Shown here one piece after another: positions 49,371 through 60,681 of a DNA stretch of 64,000 nucleotides. Position numbers and translations under genes: made by a program. Under the pieces are notes generated by a model that was not told the DNA's origin, made no database searches, and was given only the letters and a program-made list of their open reading frames with translations. Position 1 is the first letter of the stretch; the number at the start of each line of letters is the position of its first letter. Origin of the DNA: Atkinsonella hypoxylon (lineage: Eukaryota; Ascomycota; Sordariomycetes; Hypocreales; Clavicipitaceae); contig JFHB01000104.1 of the NCBI GenBank assembly GCA_000729835.1, forward strand, positions 1 through 64,000, written 5' to 3'.

Positions 49371-51886
49371 ATGGCCTCCGCCAGCCCCGTCGTCCAGCAG
49401 AATGTCGCGGCCAAGTCAAAACGCCCTATTCCGCCTGGCATCCAGACCAATGGAGTCTCATCGTTCAGCTCATCGCCGTCCCCATCCATGTCGAATAAAA
49501 ATCCTCCTGCGAGCGCGAAACAAGCGCCGAATTCAGCCAGTGACCGGTCTATAACCGCTTCTACAGTTCGCCCAGTCAATCGAGCGCGGCGCGAAACTTT
49601 CAGTCACACGATGGGAAGACTTTCGCGTAACAGTGCTGGCATGCGCACCGGCTCATCTTCTGCCGAGGCCGGTCATCGTGATAATGGACATCCGCTGTCT
49701 CGTACGCTTGCCTCCCTAAATCTTCTCTTCTTCACTACCCGTCCTTGCAATCTGACCAAGCATGTTTTCTTGACAGGACTCTCGGACAAGGCGCTTTTGT
49801 TCAAACACCAGGGCTCCCCGCCATCTCTCATTGTTCATCTCCATGTCAATGGCTTTCGATTCGACGCACAAGACGGAATGTTCAAGTATACCTCACCCAT
49901 GAAAGTATTTCTCGAGCATATGAGAGCGCGCACAATACCGCACGACCTTCTGCCTCAATTTGTTGAGAATAATGTTCCCTTTTACGACGGAAGTCTCATT
50001 GTGCAAGTACACGATCACCGGACAGGCACGCAGGCCAAAGACGTTGCTAAACCCACCTCAACTTCTAGCAGCGTGTTGCCCGGCTCTATACACAATTATA
50101 ACCAGTATTTGACGCCATCTCCATATGTTGCATTTCCAAAAGATGGACAAAGTCTGGAGAATGAGACAGGGACCAAAGATGTTGACGGTCCTAAAGAAAG
50201 GCAGGAGGATGACAAGGACAAAGAAGCCATGCCCGCGCCTGCTCAGCCATTAGAGTCTTCAGAAGGGAAGGCAACAGCAAAATCCAAGGTGTACACTCGC
50301 GTTCTGCGTCCGACCCAAGAGTCATTACAGAAAGATTTGCGGATAAAGCTTATCACACCTAAAGGCGCCAGCAAAGGAAACACTGATACCCCTTCACTTG
50401 GCCTCCCAGCGACCCCTTTGTCACTTGCGCCACCTACGCTAACTGCAAACTCGATGCCGCCGCCAAGTAATAAACGTCTGAAGAAGGAGAAAATGGAATT
50501 GGAGCCCAGTGACGTCTGTGCTGTCGAGGGACAGATACTGCAGGCAACTCTTCCGCCGCTCTACCTGGAACCAACATCGAGCGTGGAAGAAACAATTGCA
50601 TTACTAGAAGCATTCTCAGATGCGAACCACTCCGAACCACCACCACAACCCAAGACTCGTAAGAGAACTGTAGCCGAAATGGCCGCCGACGAGGCTGCCG
50701 CAGCGGATCAAGAGCGATATATGTTGACCCTAGATGAGAGGTTGACCGGAAATTCATCAAGTGCTCAGGGCACTAACGGTACTGACTCTAAGGGGCAGCC
50801 TGGAGCCATCACTTTTGAGCCACGGTTCGAGCGGTTCAAGGTAATTGAGGACATAAAGAGGGAACATGCTGAGAAGAAGGAGCAAGAGAAACTGAAACAG
50901 CAAGAAAATGATCGAAGGCTCCAACATCAACGACAAGAGCAATTGGCCCAAGCCCAGCGACAACAGGCAGAAGCCGAACGGCAAAGACGAGAAGCCGCAC
51001 TTCGAGAGAACCAGCTGCGACAGGAGCAACAGAGACAGGCTTTGGCGGCACGCAATGCCGCTGCGGCATCTGCTTCTCAGAACCAACAGCCGCCACCTCA
51101 GCAACAATCTCAAGCTCAGCAACAAACTCAGCAGCCGCAACAGCAATCTCAACCACAAGTGCCACCAACTCAGCATGCCCATCCGACACAGAACAACATA
51201 GGCGCCAATATACCAAATGGCATGGCGGCCAGCGGCCAAAATGCCATAGCTAACAATATGCAGGGCTCTGCTCAGCCGAGGTTTCAGGCACAGATGACAC
51301 AACAAGCTGCTACCGCTTCCTCACCACTAGTCAGGCAAGGGACTCCGCAGAATATGTCCTCGCCCATGGTGGGCAGTGTTCCTATGCAACAGACTAACTC
51401 TAGCATGGCTACAAGCCCTCCACGACCTCCTTCTGTCGTTCAACACAACGGTCAAATGTCGGTCCCCATGGCTCATAACATGTCCGCCAGAGGCAGTCAA
51501 CAGAGCCATCCGTCAGGCACTCCTCGCATGCCGAACTCAACACCCAATATGACCCATGGTACGCCTATCAATCGACCAGCAATGGCTGCCACACCGCGCA
51601 TGTCTCAAGCAAGTCCACCGCCTAACATGATGGCTCAAAATTCTCAAATGGGTCAGTCTATGATGATGAATCAGCAAGGCATAAATCATAGTCAACAGCA
51701 GATGTTTGCAGCTCAGCTGGCCGCTCAGCAGCGAGTTCTCGCGCAACAACAGCAACAGCAACAATTCGCCGCTTTGCAGAACGGAGGCGTCAATGGTGCC
51801 ATGAGCGCACAGAATATGACACCACAGCAGCAGCAGGTTATGCAAATGATGCAACGACAGATGCTGATACAACAACAACAGCAGGC

Positions 51887-51918
<32 letters not shown>

Positions 51919-52426
51919 GCGGCATGATGACACCGCAGCAGCAACAGCAGCTCGCTCAGCAATACGCAGCACAATTGCAGCAGAACATGCAGAACAACCA
52001 GTTAAGACAGATGACACCACAAATGCAAGCACAAATACAACAAATGGCACGAATGGGCCAGATGGGTAACCCAATGCAGAGACAAGTTAGTGGACAAATA
52101 ATGAATGGCAACAACGCGAATATGCAAGCATTCGCGGCAATGCAGATGCAGCAGCAGCAGCAGCAGCAGCATCATCAGCATCATCAGCAGCAGGGCCAGC
52201 CCCAACAGCAACAAATGGGTGCCAATCCTTTGCAAGCGCAGATTCAACTTAGTGCTCGGCAAATATATTCACGATTGATGCAAGGTGCCGTTGCGAAGTT
52301 TGGCAGCGCCGAGAACGTCCCTCAAGATACTCTTGACAAGATAAAACAGTCTTCTTTCATACAAGCTCAGCAAATGCTCCAGCAAAGCATGGCTCAGCGT
52401 CGAGCACAGCAGCAGCAAATGGTGTT

Positions 52427-52501
<75 letters not shown>

Positions 52502-52553
52502 ACAAGCTGCCATGCAGGGGATGGGCGGCATGATGGGTCATCAAGGGATGTAG
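49371..52553 (+). CDS. SPT20: SAGA complex subunit Spt20
   Basis: The frame is open throughout, but a 75-nt in-frame intron (49702-49776, gtacgc...ctgacc...gacag) is likely because the skipped 25 residues fall inside the conserved domain. CDS 49371-49701 plus 49777-52553, 1035 residues. The Spt20 domain (about 115-200) shows PPSLIVHLHVNGFRFDAQDGMFKYTSPMK in pieces, then HMRARTIPHDLL and FYDGSLIVQVHDHR, with VYTRVLRPTQESL later. The C-terminal half is Gln-rich with several pure glutamine tracts. Spt20 holds the SAGA transcription co-activator together and contacts TBP-related modules in the nucleus. Start: first ATG in the frame. Confidence 0.93.
51889..51917 (+). repeat. CAG tract in SPT20 coding sequence
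   Basis: About ten glutamine codons, nearly all CAG, so length can change by slippage. Confidence 0.9.
52428..52505 (+). repeat. (CAG/CAA)26 polyglutamine tract in SPT20
   Basis: 26 consecutive Gln codons: a pure CAG block, then alternating CAA CAG, then CAA. It lies close to the C-terminus. Confidence 0.95.
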
Positions 52554-53421
52554 AACATGGTAACGATTCGGTTATGATGGCAAACCCCAGTTTCGAAGCG
52601 TAATAATGCCAAAGGGCGATGAAAGGGAAATGAGCAAAAAAGCACAACGTGGTTTGTCTCTTGGAGAAGAGGGTCGTATAAGTTGATGGTGCACGGCCAT
52701 GCCATTCAACCCTGGCTAGTTTATTCTCCAAATCACGTTGTTTTCTCATGTATCTTTTTATGTTTTTTTCTTTTTGTTTCTTCCTCTTGTTTTTTCGTTT
52801 CCTGCTACGCAAGGTTCGGCACGGTAATTGGAATACCCCATGGGATTGTTTTCGTTGGTTATTGCAAAAGGGACGAGGGCACGCGGATGGCCTTGGGACT
52901 TTTTTATTTTATTTTATTTCATTTTATTTCATTTCATTTTATTTTATTTTTATTTTTATTTTTTGTATCAAGACTGGAGCACGGGTTCGCATAGGCTTCA
53001 GCATGGCGTTGTAGTGGTATGGGGGAGCGGGGCTGATGTACAGTATACACTCTAGTTTTAGAGCAGGCATCGGGGTTATGAATGGTTTGAAGCGACGTTC
53101 GTGTGCTTGGTGCTGACGTGGCTACATCATGCGAGTTGACAACATTGTCACGTTGGCCTTCTTGCCCTTCTGGCCTTGAAGAATGCTCTCGGAAGTTTGA
53201 CTCCGCGTGATGGCACGTCGTTTGAATAATTTGAGTCTGGTGCCTTGCGACTTGTGAGGCCCCTGGCCTATAAGCTTGATCAACAGAGAACCAACCTCGC
53301 TTCTAACCTTGTCTTAAAAATCCCTCCAAGGTTCTCTTTTCGACATGTCCTAAATATCTACCCTCAATAGAAACGTGATTCTGAGGACCAGCTCTTATCA
53401 TCTTGCTATATTTCTATCCGC
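52554..53421. other. Convergent 3' intergenic region with ATTTT/ATTTC array
   Basis: Between the 3' ends of SPT20 and the F-box-like gene. A 66-bp array of attttatttc-type pentamers runs from 52900 to 52965. No gene supported. Confidence 0.65.
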
Positions 53422-54696
53422 TCACCAGCTTTGAAGTGACCCTAGCTTCGACGCTACCCACGCCTCTCGACAATCCCAGTCGTCGTTCGGGTACCACGAC
53501 AAACTGAACCAAGAATCCTCAAGGCCATTTTCTGACGTAATGCGTTCCTCTTCGTCAATATCCATATGGTCTCTGGAATCTGCATTACGGGATTGATAGG
53601 CCTCCCTCCTGGCATCGTCTTTTATCAGTGTTTCCCAAAGTCCCCTTTTGTTCGTCCGGCAATTCGGTGCATCACACCAAAGAACATGCTTGTTATACTC
53701 CGTGAAGAGTCGCGTCTTGTCGATCAAACCAAGCCATCCGAGACTGGTCGGCCTTTCAATAGTCCAAAGATACCGCATCGAGAGTATTACCCGGCCTTCG
53801 TCGAAAAGCCACATGTACACGGCGCCGCAGACTCGACATTCCAATGTACTTTGTCTTTCACACCTGCAAGGTTGGACGACATCGTCCCATGAAGTAAGTT
53901 GTCTGTATTCCCTGAAACAATTGCAAATCCCGGACTGAACAAAATCCCGGAGCTCTTTGGTCGGGGAGATGTGTTGACAGGTCCTTAACGTTTGGAGAGC
54001 GCCCTCGAGTAGACCGGCAACAATTGTGCGGATCAAGGATACTGGGAGAAAAGACCAGGAATGGATCTCGAACAGAGTTATATCCCACCCATAGCCTATG
54101 TCATACCTGGGACCACCAGACACCACCAGGCGTGGGAAGGCGCATCCGCCCGAAAGACATGATTGTATATACGGGCAGTATGGGTAATGTGACAGGTTTG
54201 CGCATGCTGATCTATAAATGTCTCTCTGGTTCTCTATGTTCTCCCATTTGGCGGAATTGTTTGAGCTGTGGTTGCATGGCGTAATTTCTCCGCGCCGCCC
54301 AATACATATCTGCGAATCGGAGGCACTCCAGTTCGGGCTGTCTCTGGGGAAAAATAATGCGCTTGCGTGTTGGCGCCTGCATCCGTGACAATACATCAAA
54401 CTGCGTAGCTGTTTCAGTTTCTCATCAGCAATTCCAGTGTGCTTGACAGCGAGACATGGGCTGCAATATGATTCGTGATGCAAAATCTCACGGAGGTTGT
54501 ATCTTTCCGAAGGGCGCATCATTCTCTGATTGAAGCCTCGGTGTTGGATGGCTGAATCGAATTCCCGATGATAAGTACTGAACAGCTGTGAATCAAATAG
54601 CGCCATAAACAAGGATGACGTCTGGCGGACGCAATACAGGGAGTCCGAAGTCAAAAAGGACATTATATGTAGTAGGACCTCATTAGGTAGTGCCAT
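53422..54696 (-). CDS. F-box-like, cysteine-rich protein
   Basis: Single exon, 424 residues. An F-box opens the protein (LPNEVLLHIMSFLTSDSLYCVRQTSSLF). A Cys/His-rich stretch follows (YCSPCLAVKHTG, LMYCHGCRRQHASALFF), which could bind zinc. Further Cys pairs occur later (CRCERQSTLECRVCGAVY, WCDAPNCRTN). The architecture matches a large lineage-expanded group of filamentous-fungal F-box proteins of unknown target. A role as SCF adaptor is inferred. Confidence 0.8.
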   Translation of the reverse strand: MALPNEVLLHIMSFLTSDSLYCVRQTSSLFMALFDSQLFSTYHREFDSAIQHRGFNQRMMRPSERYNLREILHHESYCSPCLAVKHTGIADEKLKQLRSLMYCHGCRRQHASALFFPRDSPNWSASDSQICIGRRGEITPCNHSSNNSAKWENIENQRDIYRSACANLSHYPYCPYIQSCLSGGCAFPRLVVSGGPRYDIGYGWDITLFEIHSWSFLPVSLIRTIVAGLLEGALQTLRTCQHISPTKELRDFVQSGICNCFREYRQLTSWDDVVQPCRCERQSTLECRVCGAVYMWLFDEGRVILSMRYLWTIERPTSLGWLGLIDKTRLFTEYNKHVLWCDAPNCRTNKRGLWETLIKDDARREAYQSRNADSRDHMDIDEEERITSENGLEDSWFSLSWYPNDDWDCREAWVASKLGSLQSW

Positions 54697-57600
54697 GAGA
54701 TGGACTTTATCCTGCGATGAGGAGGATGAGATGGCATTTGTACTTTGCCCGGTCAGTCCAATAAACTACGTAGCAGTTAGCTCTTATATCGTACTTTTCA
54801 AGTCAATAGGCTGTAACGTTTTACCTTAAGTCTTATTCCTTGTAAATTGCTACTTATTCTTTTTTGAACTGATATTCGCCAATCAGAACAATACGTGATG
54901 GCAGCTTCTATCCCTGACCTGAAGCAATAAGCTAGGCATTCGAAGAGACGAAATGGCCTTGGCGCCAGTACAGACACCGCTGGTGCGAGGGCTCCATGGG
55001 GCGAATATTTGTTAGCAAACCCATTTACGAAATAAGTCTGGCATTCAAATGTGCTATTGCGCCTGAGTAAATAGGGTCTCTCAACCCGCTCAGACGAGAG
55101 GGATGGTTCAGGGTTTCCGTGAAGGCGGTGCATGGCAGGGAGTTTGTATAACTCAAATATAACATAGACAATTGCACTAAGGACAGCGAGATGCCAGCTG
55201 TTGCATTATTCAGCGAGCTGTCGGTTCGTTCGATTGGGCGTGGTTCGGGTTTGGCAATGGGTGAAGATGGCGCGGGACGGCTCTTGACGACATGGTTGAG
55301 CGAGAAGTGAAGGAGGACGGTTGGTAGCTATGCGTCATGCCGGCGAAGATCGGCTGTCTATGAATGCGCGGTGTCGGCTGCCTGGTGGTGGCAAAGGAGT
55401 ATCCCTAATCGGCGCTGTAAAAAAAACGCTGTATTTTTCCGCTTTTTTCCGGACCCACAATTGTAATAAATTCCACATCCCACGCTTCTACACGTAATTT
55501 GTATAGGGAGATCTGGCTACCGCAATAGCTATATATTAAATTTATGCAGAGGGCCTAGAACAATTACTTAGCCCATTAAATGTACATATGATTAATGGAA
55601 AAAAACAAGATTTACGTTCTTAAGTAAATTAGCTGTAGCCTAGGCGCAGGCTGTAGAGGAATTACTAAAAAATATGATGCAGCAGACTTCGTTGTGGTAA
55701 GGGGCATAGCTCCTATAACTTTGTGTGTTTTGCACGCCTATTAGGGATACTCGTGGCAAAGACACTGTCCACTGTGAGAAGGAATAGTGAATTCTGGACA
55801 TGCTATCGTGAATCAACTTGTTGGGCACTGTCTTGATGGACGGGAATTCGAGGATATTATATCGCTCTGAATGAATGGGAACCAAGAAATTGAACCTGTC
55901 CATTGGTTATAGTCAATAGATATAAGGAGTCTCATTTGCCCTTAGACTTCTCCTTAGAGTGAACTTTATTTCCTGTAGCAAATTGCCTCCAAGTCAGGTT
56001 GGCAAGAACAAAAAACGTCGTGCGAAAGGGTGACCTCCACATCAGAGCACGAATCCAAGCCATTGTGTAGCATGATATACTTTTTTTTTTCTATAAATCG
56101 GGTGACGAGTGGTGCTGTTGCGCGTGGGATTATCTCATGTTGGGATTTCTTCGTATATCAATACTTACCCGATGTGCCCAACCAAAGAATTGTGACACCA
56201 GTAAATATGGGATATATCGCGGGATTAAAGCTCAAGTCATTAAGGTTCGTGGCTGCGGCTTTGGCGTTGCAGGTGCACAGTCATCGCAACAAGCCCTGTG
56301 ACTGCGTGCAAAAAAAACTTTTCATCGGTGGCATATCTTGATGAGCGGGAATTTTTTTTTTTTTTTTGTGAAAGAAAAACTCCTTCTATGAGAGACTCAT
56401 ACTGTTAGTGCTGTCTAAAATAACAATGATGAATGCTAAAGCAGCTATTAAGGAGAGGTACTTAATGGATTGAATGCGCCTGCTTGTGAATACTAGGGGG
56501 CATAGCTTGGATCGTTGGAACCGTGACCTGATGGGAGACCTGTTAACAAGATGCTCACCCTTTCCCGTACCAGAGATGCTCTGGCATGCTTGGAGACAAT
56601 GATGAAGACCAGGACCAAACTGAGGGTTTTCATTGAACTTGAGCTGGGACGTTAGGTACTTGCCCCATTCAGCCCCTTTCACGTGATCTGAAAGCGTAAC
56701 GCACGAACCAAGCTAAAGGTTCATTCTGCACTGATGAATATGCCGTAAATAGATTTCAAGCTTGCACTAGAAAAGTCTTGGCAGTCTTTCGAAATTCCCA
56801 AATAAGTTTGGCTTAAGGAACACCCCATAACCCTCCACATCGCATGTCCCCGCCTGTTTGATTCGCTCAGAGACCTCCGACTCAACACTAAGGAATTATC
56901 ACGAGATGAGGCCATCATCTTTTTTCTCGGACCCGGCGATGTCGGGTCACCAAGGTCCCCGCTGCCCCTCTCATAAGTCAAAGAGCCTCTCGAGCTCCCT
57001 CTCTTCTTCTTTTCCTTCTTCATCATCATCCCTCTCATTCACGAGCATGAAAATAGACCCTCATTTTGCTAGATCTGCTGGAGTCATTACAGAGAGCTAT
57101 TGAGATCATCACTTCTCCTTGTTTTAATCGCTGTGCATGTGCCATGACATCAGGCGCCTCGTCAAATACGCAAACCTTGTCCCGGTCTAGTAGCCACGCC
57201 ATTTGGTGAAGTAAAAGCAGCCCCTTTGCCATGCTTGCCTTGCCAGCAGCTGGTATAAAAAGATGTCCCCTCAAGGAACAAATCTCCTCATCATCAAGAA
57301 ACTAAGTTCTGGCAATGCCACGTCGATAATTCACGCGTCAATGCCACTTCCTCGACACATAACTCTCGGTCACTCCATTTTATCAATAACCCTTCCTATA
57401 TAATCTGCAAGATACTTGGCAAGTTCAAGGGCCCGTACTAAGCTAAGCTGAACCGAGTTTTGATAATTTAGTGCTTGTCAGTCCAACAGTAGATTCTTGA
57501 AGGGTCGCGAGCTTGTTTATCAATGCTCTTATCGGTCATCAATGCATTTGTAACTCCAGCTCGCACTGCGTATAATTGACGAGAAGATGAGGACGCGGAT

Positions 57601-58724
57601 TGAGGCTGCTTTAGGCTGCCTGCTAGGTCTGAGGGGCAGCGTTGCGTAGTTTGCTCTTTGCGTTGAACTGTGTGGGCCATACTTGAATTCCTGTTTGTGT
57701 CGGATTAATGCATCTCAAGATCTCATAAACCCACCTCGACTCGTCTAAGCTTTGATTTCCCTCCATTTACATCAGAGAGAATCACCGCTACCAGAGTATG
57801 AACAGTATCACCACATAAAGCGATATAGCAATACAGCTACAGTAAAAATTATGCGGCCGAGATGAAACATTCAATCTCAATTGCATAGCCACAGGTTCCG
57901 CAGATCACGTTTAGTCGGTCGACATGGGGATCCGAAAGGTATATTATCTTCAGTGCTCCTCTCAAGCCGGATGGAGCAGAGCCGACCAGGCCATCTACAC
58001 GAACTGTAACCTCTCTCTCTGATTAAGTCTACATTTTAAGTAGGCACTCTTATATATGGTCGGGCATTGCATAGCTACCGGTTTCACTTAAATAGATAAA
58101 GTCTACAAGCGGCGAAGTTGATTTGTAATACGATCTTGCTGAGGCCGAGCATATATATACATTGCTACCTCTTATTCTATGATCGGAGTTAATATGTTGA
58201 AATAAAATGCTCAGCACTCTCACCGCTCTTGTAGCGATAGCTTCGCTATGTTAGGCAGCTTTCTATGAAGGGTGCCCTAGTGCCTACGGAGACTTGGATA
58301 CTAACATCTTTCTTTGAAAGTCTAGAAACAGCTCGGTAATTATTAACGCATCTGAATGTTTGCGGCTCTAGTATAAACTTAATATCATCCTCATTCAGTA
58401 ATTCGGTCGTTTTTCAGCGGCCTATTAGACCCCGGGAACGTCCCGTGTTTAAGCACACGGACCCTGCATTACATTGAAAAGAGTGGTTTCACTAAACAAA
58501 AAAGCCCAGTCTAATAATGATCGGACGGTCGTCAAGTAGTTCGCTTATATATACAAGAAACAAATTTCCATGATCAGTGTACCACATACGGGGTTCCTCC
58601 CAGCGTCTATGACCACATAACCTTTAAAAAGTTGCACAAGCGCAGTGTCCCCAAATTCAACAACCAATTCCAGCAACGACGACCAGCATTGTACATGGAG
58701 AGAAAAAAAAGTGCCCAGCCGTTA
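54697..58724. other. 4-kb gene-poor, AT-richer region
   Basis: No intact gene. Short open stretches (minus 55903-55640, 56682-56386, 57274-57035) look partly coding but have no start, partner exons or family. Direct repeats cgctgtaaaa/cgctgtattt occur near 55415-55440 and a T15 run near 56352. The region may hold decayed genes or transposon remnants; I see no terminal repeats or transposase motifs. Confidence 0.45.
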
Positions 58725-58910
58725 TCAGATGAGCAAGGTCAAGAATCCCGCCCTTTGTCCCGCCTTGATTGCCTTTTGCTTCCTTGTCTGGGGAACCTGC
58801 TGAGGTGGAGGTGCGCCTTGGTAGTAACCTGGCTGGGCTACATTATTGTTAGCTACAGGGACAGGTTTATTATGATAGTCGTAGCCCTCCTTTGAGCTGG
58901 CGCAGCCCAT
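58725..58910 (-). CDS. Small dually acylated membrane-associated protein (MGC start)
   Basis: 61 residues from the ATG at 58910. It starts MGCASSKEG: Gly2 for N-myristoylation, Cys3 for palmitoylation, Ser at position 6 and Lys at 7, as in Src/SOS3-type acylation signals. A Pro/Gln/Asn/Tyr-rich middle (YYQGAPPPQQVPQ) and a basic end (TRKQKAIKAGQRAG) follow. The likely location is the inner face of the plasma membrane or vacuole. The in-frame extension upstream to 59012 is not used because the acylation signal needs the internal Met. Function unknown. The gene lies about 200 bp from a TTAGGG motif in its promoter. Confidence 0.65.
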   Translation of the reverse strand: MGCASSKEGYDYHNKPVPVANNNVAQPGYYQGAPPPQQVPQTRKQKAIKAGQRAGFLTLLI

Positions 58911-59749
58911 GACGAAAGTGCGGTTGTCGAAAGGAGAAAAAGGTAGTTCTTGGAGTTTAAGTCCGTGTGACAGTCGAACGAACGGCCTTGATGGGGATTC
59001 GAGTCTGTCCACAATATGGGAATGAGTGAGATGACGAGAAGTGGAAGAAAAGACACTTGGGGACGTTGCTCATAAGTGGCCCAGGTCTTCCCCTTTATGT
59101 ACCTCGTATCAGGGTTAGGGTTAGGTGAGCATCAACCTCCCGGGCGGATGCAACTCGGCTCTTCGGCCGGTTTTTGGACCCCATCATCGCGGCGGCACAT
59201 CCGAAACGTCCTTCCGGGCTATTCCGTGTAAGGCGCAGTTATCGCCCAGGATCAAAGAACGCCGCGCACTCGCTTGCACGAGAAATAAAACTCCGTGGCC
59301 GTTGAAGAAAACCGCCGGCGAATTTGGCGCGAGTCAGGACGCAACGAGGCCAGGCAATCAAACGTCATTTGCTCGCTGGCAAGCGCGGAGCATGCACACC
59401 AAGACCGGACGAAGCCACTCTGGCTCAGGATCTGATCTGGCCGAGTTTCCGGTGCACGTCGACAAATAGCTCAGCGCTAGCCCCGATCCGTCTATCGTAC
59501 GTCTATCATTCTTCTATCAGGCACCACTGGTATAATCAAAGCTCTTTGAGTCTTTGAAGAAATAGACCATGATCTGCAGTCTCCGCAAGGAAAGGAAAGT
59601 AGCATCAAAGCAAGCAGCAGCCAACGAGGAAGCGGGGAGTGGAAAAGTGACCTTTGGTGGCATCCTTCGGCATTAAAAAGGACCTGAATGGCTTGGTCTA
59701 AGTGGAAACGGAAGGTCAACTAGTATGAGATACCGTCAAGTTCTTACTC
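58911..59749. other. Upstream region of the MGC protein gene
   Basis: Contains the telomere-like motif at 59111-59125. The plus-strand frame at 59125-59469 is open but not recognisable; I do not call it. Confidence 0.45.
59111..59125. promoter_or_regulatory. Interstitial telomere-like motif AGGGTTAGGGTTAGG
   Basis: Two and a half units of the TTAGGG repeat, about 200 bp upstream of the MGC protein start. Such short internal TTAGGG arrays are binding sites for Tbf1/Taz1/Rap1-type factors in fungi. A regulatory role here is inferred. Confidence 0.5.
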
Positions 59750-60111
59750 TTAGTTTGGAAACGAGATACTTGTCGTATTCTCTATAGCCTGAATTCGGTA
59801 GCGCGGAATGGAAGAAGGATTCTAACACACCCAAGGGGAGGTACACTTCGATCCTTTACTCTAGACACGATACAATAAACATTGAAAGTCAAACTTGCTC
59901 ACTTTCTTACAAAGATCATGTGGACGTCTGGACGGAAACTCGGCATCTCGTTTGCAGGCTTCGGGTTGTGCGAGATATTCCAGTTGTCGAGAATAGCATC
60001 GCCCGTTTTCGGGCTATCGGAGGATTGTCCGTGATTGCTTGCGTTGCCTCGTGCTCCGGGCTGAGGCAATGATCCGGAGAAACCGAGTACGAGAGCTTGT
60101 AGATGGTTCAT
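59750..60111 (-). CDS. Candidate small protein, two exons
   Basis: Proposed exons (minus) 60111-59911 and 59788-59750, with a 121-nt intron starting GTAAGA and ending TTCAG; 79 residues. The N-terminus MNHLQALVLGFSGSLPQPGARG is weakly signal-peptide-like. The rest is polar, with NASNHGQSSDS and a C-terminal FAIENTTSISFPN encoded by exon 2. It is divergent from the secreted cysteine-rich gene at 60323. No family recognised; it could be chance. Confidence 0.3.
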
Positions 60112-60152
60112 GAGGACAAAGAAAATGGGCGAGAATACAGACCAAGGTCAAC

Positions 60153-60160
60153 TATAAAAG
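60153..60160 (+). promoter_or_regulatory. TATA box (TATAAAAG) of the secreted cysteine-rich gene
   Basis: TATAAAAG lies 163-170 bp upstream of the ATG at 60323. It is followed by a CA/TC-rich leader full of catcaaca repeats, the usual layout of strongly expressed fungal secreted-protein genes. Confidence 0.6.
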
Positions 60161-60322
60161 ATGGCGGTTTCCAACCTCAAATTCGAGATTCTTTCCTCAT
60201 CACAACATCAACATCCAACTCCATCATCACAGCTTCAGCATCAACATCACTTCATCCAACTCAAGCGTCATCGCTCAAAGATCTCCATCTTTTCTCAACT
60301 CAACTACTTCAACACCGCAAAC

Positions 60323-60681
60323 ATGCAGTTCTCCAAGATTTTCGCTCTTGCCTTTGCCGCCATGGCCACTGCTGCCCCGGTCGACCCCCCTGTTGACCAG
60401 AGCGAAATCAAAATCCACCTTCCTTGGAAGTGCTCCAAAATCCAGCTCGCCAGTAAGCACATCTACCATTCCTTTCTTGACAAGAGACTAGTAGCTGATC
60501 AAGAACAACAGAGTGTGTTGCTAGCGTCGCGGGCATTAGCTCTGCTTGCCCTGCCGCTGCCGCCCAGGCCGCTCTTGACCCGGTCACCGACTTGTCCTGC
60601 CTTGCGGCCGCTAGTAAACTTGCCGGCAAATACACAGAGTGCAAGAACTGCATTACTCGCATCCATCTTCTTGAGGCGTAA
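60323..60681 (+). CDS. Small secreted cysteine-rich protein, fungal calcium-binding protein (CBP)-like
   Basis: Exons 60323-60452 and 60512-60681 with a 59-nt intron (gtaagc...caacag) give 99 residues. A signal peptide is clear (MQFSKIFALAFAAMATA then APV; cleavage near 18). The mature part has six cysteines: KC, KCVAS, ACPAA, SCLAA, ECKNC. Motifs such as CVASVAG, AALDPVTDLSCLAAA and a terminal CxxC resemble the fungal CBP family founded on the Histoplasma calcium-binding protein, a saposin-like secreted factor. Without the splice, exon 1 reads on in the wrong frame to 60733, so the intron matters. Calcium binding and any host role are inferred only. Confidence 0.75.

Noticed and set aside
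50757..52544. Leu-rich open frames antisense to SPT20
   Set aside because: They are shadows of the CAG/CAA tracts read from the other strand (poly-Leu, poly-Ala, poly-Cys or poly-Val products).
59125..59469. 114-codon plus-strand frame after the TTAGGG motif
   Set aside because: No recognisable motif, no promoter evidence, and it lies in the likely promoter of the minus-strand MGC gene.
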